Assembly (NCBI RefSeq): GCF_900110655.1
Contig: NZ_FOEQ01000001.1
Coordinates: 657,152-721,151, forward strand
Origin: Pseudomonas soli
GTDB lineage: Bacteria; Pseudomonadota; Gammaproteobacteria; Pseudomonadales; Pseudomonadaceae
Reading direction: 5' to 3'
Length of the DNA stretch: 64,000 nt
Of the stretch, positions 62,284 to 64,000 are shown piece by piece. The notes below the pieces were generated by a model. It made no database searches, had not been told where the DNA came from, and worked only from the letters and a program-made list of their open reading frames with translations. The position numbers and the translations under genes are program-made. Within the stretch, counting starts at the first letter, position 1, and each line of letters begins with the position of its first letter.

Positions 62284-63954
62284 ATGGCAACGCAAGCCCC
62301 CATCCGTAGCGGCTATTTCACCAGCGTCGACTACAACCAGGAAATTCACGTTTATCTGAAGTGCATATGCCCCGAGCAAGATCTGCGGCACGTCGACAAG
62401 GCGACGTTCATACTGAAAAGCGCCGACGGCTACATTCTTGACTCCCTGACTTCGCAGCCTCCCACGCAACGGCAGACCTTCACGAAGCAAAAACCGGGGC
62501 GCTACAAGCTAGAGGTGGAACTGCACAGTAACGATTGGCCTGTATCCAGGATAAGCGACCTGGAGATCGACACCACCCGCTATTCCGATGACTCTTGGCC
62601 AAGCCGCGCTTTCCAAGAGCACCTAAAAGAGCGCATAAGTTTAAGTAAGGCTCCCGCGCCCCGCGCGAGCCAAAATTTGAAAGGCTTCCTGCGGTTGCCT
62701 CCCAACGGCAAAGACTACGACTTGCAAGTGATGTTTCACGACTGCGGGAATGAAACCGTAAAGAACCGTCCTCCTCTCACGCTCGAGGGCTTCCCGCAAA
62801 TCACCTTCGAGCCGGTCTGGGTAGCGACTCGATGGTCCCACACTGGCCGGGCCGCCAACCTCAACCGTTTCTGCAATCTGTACCGCGTGAAGACGCAGAT
62901 GCAGGATAGTCAGCAGAAGCTGGACTTGGCCCAGAGGCTGGAGCGACTTGACATCGTCAAATACGTCGTATTCGACCTGCCAGTCTACCCACTACAAAAA
63001 GCGCTAGAGACCGCTAAAGTCGCACCGCGCCCGGAACAAACACCCGACCTCACCGTGCATCAGGACTACCTCGACGACAACTTGGGAATGAATGCACGGA
63101 ACGCCTGGGAACAAGACGCAAACGGCGAACAGGCAAGTGTGCGCTTCCTGGATTTTGGGGTTTTCGAGGACCATGAGGACCTGAAGGGCTACATCGACGT
63201 GGTCACCAACGCAGGCTACGCCAAGAACCACGGCAGCGCGTCGGCGGGGTGCATTGCCGCCGGTAACAACGGCAAGGGGGTCACGGGGGTTGCCTGGGGG
63301 GCCCGCCTGTACATGTATGACAATACCTCGTGGCAACGCATCCTGGCTGATTACTGCCCCGGCGATATCATCGCGTTCAACATCCAGGGCTCCGGTGGTT
63401 TGCCCTATGCACCGGCGGTCCACGACAAACGCTACTGGGATGCGGTGCGGGCCCTGGTGGATGCAGGTGCGATCGTGCTCTTCGCCGCAGGCAATGGTGG
63501 CCTGGACCTCGCCACGCATTCCGACTTCAATAACTATGGCGACTCGGGCGGCATCATGGTCGGCTCTTGCAACCATAACGATGGCAAGCGCCACAGCACC
63601 TCCAACTACAACCTTCACGCCACCCTCAACTCATGGGGCGACAACGTCGCGACAACCGGCACGCTGCGGCAAAACGGGGACGGCGCAGACCTGTGGGATG
63701 GCGGAACGCCCGAGACCAGGTACATGTACTTCGGCGGTACCTCGAGCGCTACCCCACTCACGGCCGCGGCATTGGCGGTTGTCCAGGGCTACGCCATCCG
63801 TCGGTACAACTTGTGCCTGGACACGGCGCATATGCATGCGCTGGTCACCGAGGCGGGCTACAAAGAGGCGCAAGTACAGCAGATCGGTGCGCGCCCGAAC
63901 ATCAAGGCAACGCTTGACCTGCTTGATCAAATCATAGGTGGCAGACGCGCCTGA
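62284..63954 (+). CDS. Leaderless S8 subtilase-like serine peptidase with novel N-terminal region
   Basis: The 556-residue protein has no signal peptide or membrane helix. Residues from about 285 form a subtilisin-type domain: Asp290 in FLDFGVFED, His316 in NHGSASAGCIAAG, the oxyanion Asn404 in FAAGNGG, and Ser487 in FGGTSSATPLTAAALAV. The Asp motif DFG departs from the usual D-[ST]-G. Residues 1-265 match no domain I recognise: the first 100 look like a beta sandwich, then a region with conserved-looking cysteines. An excellent AGGAGG precedes the ATG. The first 800 bases are clearly more AT-rich and use rarer codons than neighbours, suggesting acquisition. Substrate and location are unknown. 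Confidence 0.85.
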   Translation: MATQAPIRSGYFTSVDYNQEIHVYLKCICPEQDLRHVDKATFILKSADGYILDSLTSQPPTQRQTFTKQKPGRYKLEVELHSNDWPVSRISDLEIDTTRYSDDSWPSRAFQEHLKERISLSKAPAPRASQNLKGFLRLPPNGKDYDLQVMFHDCGNETVKNRPPLTLEGFPQITFEPVWVATRWSHTGRAANLNRFCNLYRVKTQMQDSQQKLDLAQRLERLDIVKYVVFDLPVYPLQKALETAKVAPRPEQTPDLTVHQDYLDDNLGMNARNAWEQDANGEQASVRFLDFGVFEDHEDLKGYIDVVTNAGYAKNHGSASAGCIAAGNNGKGVTGVAWGARLYMYDNTSWQRILADYCPGDIIAFNIQGSGGLPYAPAVHDKRYWDAVRALVDAGAIVLFAAGNGGLDLATHSDFNNYGDSGGIMVGSCNHNDGKRHSTSNYNLHATLNSWGDNVATTGTLRQNGDGADLWDGGTPETRYMYFGGTSSATPLTAAALAVVQGYAIRRYNLCLDTAHMHALVTEAGYKEAQVQQIGARPNIKATLDLLDQIIGGRRA

Positions 63955-63956
63955 AC

Positions 63957-63990
63957 TGGCCAACCGCCCTTGCTTGCAAGGTGGCTGGCC
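63957..63990 (+). terminator. Possible terminator of the subtilase gene
   Basis: GGCCAACCGCCCTTG and CAAGGTGGCTGGCC pair around CTTG with one bulge and one mismatch. There is no T tract. Confidence 0.4.
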
Positions 63991-64000
63991 GAGTGCATCA

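Overview
The window is chromosomal DNA of a fluorescent Pseudomonas, most likely of the P. putida group. The evidence is the GC-rich coding sequence, near-identity of many products to P. putida-type proteins as I remember them, putida-style REP palindromes (core TCGCGGGGCAAGCCCGCTCCCAC) in several intergenic gaps, and a methionine gamma-lyase cluster (mdeB-mdeA-mdeR) of the kind first described in P. putida. It is almost entirely core genome. I see no insertion sequence, prophage, CRISPR array, tRNA or rRNA; the one structural RNA gene is rnpB.

Layout. 1-7.6 kb: fxsA, a HugZ/PNPOx-like protein, a DUF481 outer-membrane protein, an alkyltransferase-like DNA-binding protein, the muropeptide permease AmpG, an MdfA-type efflux pump, MscS and YajQ. 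7.6-11.2 kb (+ strand): PanE, an orphan sensor histidine kinase and a PduO-type cobalamin adenosyltransferase. 11.2-17 kb (- strand): secA, argJ, a glutathione transferase and a Nudix/TenI fusion. 17.2-17.7 kb: dciA, the replicative-helicase loader. 17.8-35.65 kb (- strand): a complete dcw division and cell-wall cluster in the order mraZ, rsmH, ftsL, ftsI, murE, murF, mraY, murD, ftsW, murG, murC, ddlB, ftsQ, ftsA, ftsZ, lpxC, mostly with overlapping stop and start codons, and with a sigma70 promoter and three MraZ boxes before mraZ. 35.95-36.3 kb: rnpB. 36.4-41.2 kb: rsmI divergent from lpoA, yraN, a GmhA/DiaA-type isomerase, a dolP-like BON lipoprotein and a YgdR lipoprotein. 41.2-46.1 kb (- strand): sspA-sspB, the bc1 complex petABC, and rplM-rpsI. 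46.3-52.3 kb: an aldo/keto reductase, a GlxA-type regulator, zapE, trpS, an alpha/beta hydrolase and a YhcB/ZapG membrane protein. 52.4-57 kb: the mde methionine-catabolism cluster. 57-62.1 kb: cysD-cysNC sulfate activation, a Nif3-family protein and the periplasmic protease AlgW. 62.3-64 kb: an unusual leaderless subtilase with a long unrecognised N-terminal region.

Functionally the window is dominated by envelope biogenesis: precursor synthesis and flipping (mur, mraY), septation (fts, zapE), lipid A commitment (lpxC), muropeptide recycling (ampG), penicillin-binding-protein activation (lpoA), envelope stress proteolysis (algW) and osmotic safety (mscS). Respiration (petABC), translation (rplM, rpsI, trpS, rsmH, rsmI), secretion (secA) and sulfur metabolism (cysD/NC, mde) make up most of the rest. 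The parts least explained by textbook annotation are the terminal subtilase, the isomerase that combines DiaA-like sequence and position with GmhA catalytic residues, the YegP-like tail on TrpS, the mdeB E1 without E2/E3 and its intergenic inverted repeat, and a 43-bp perfect palindrome between mdfA and mscS.
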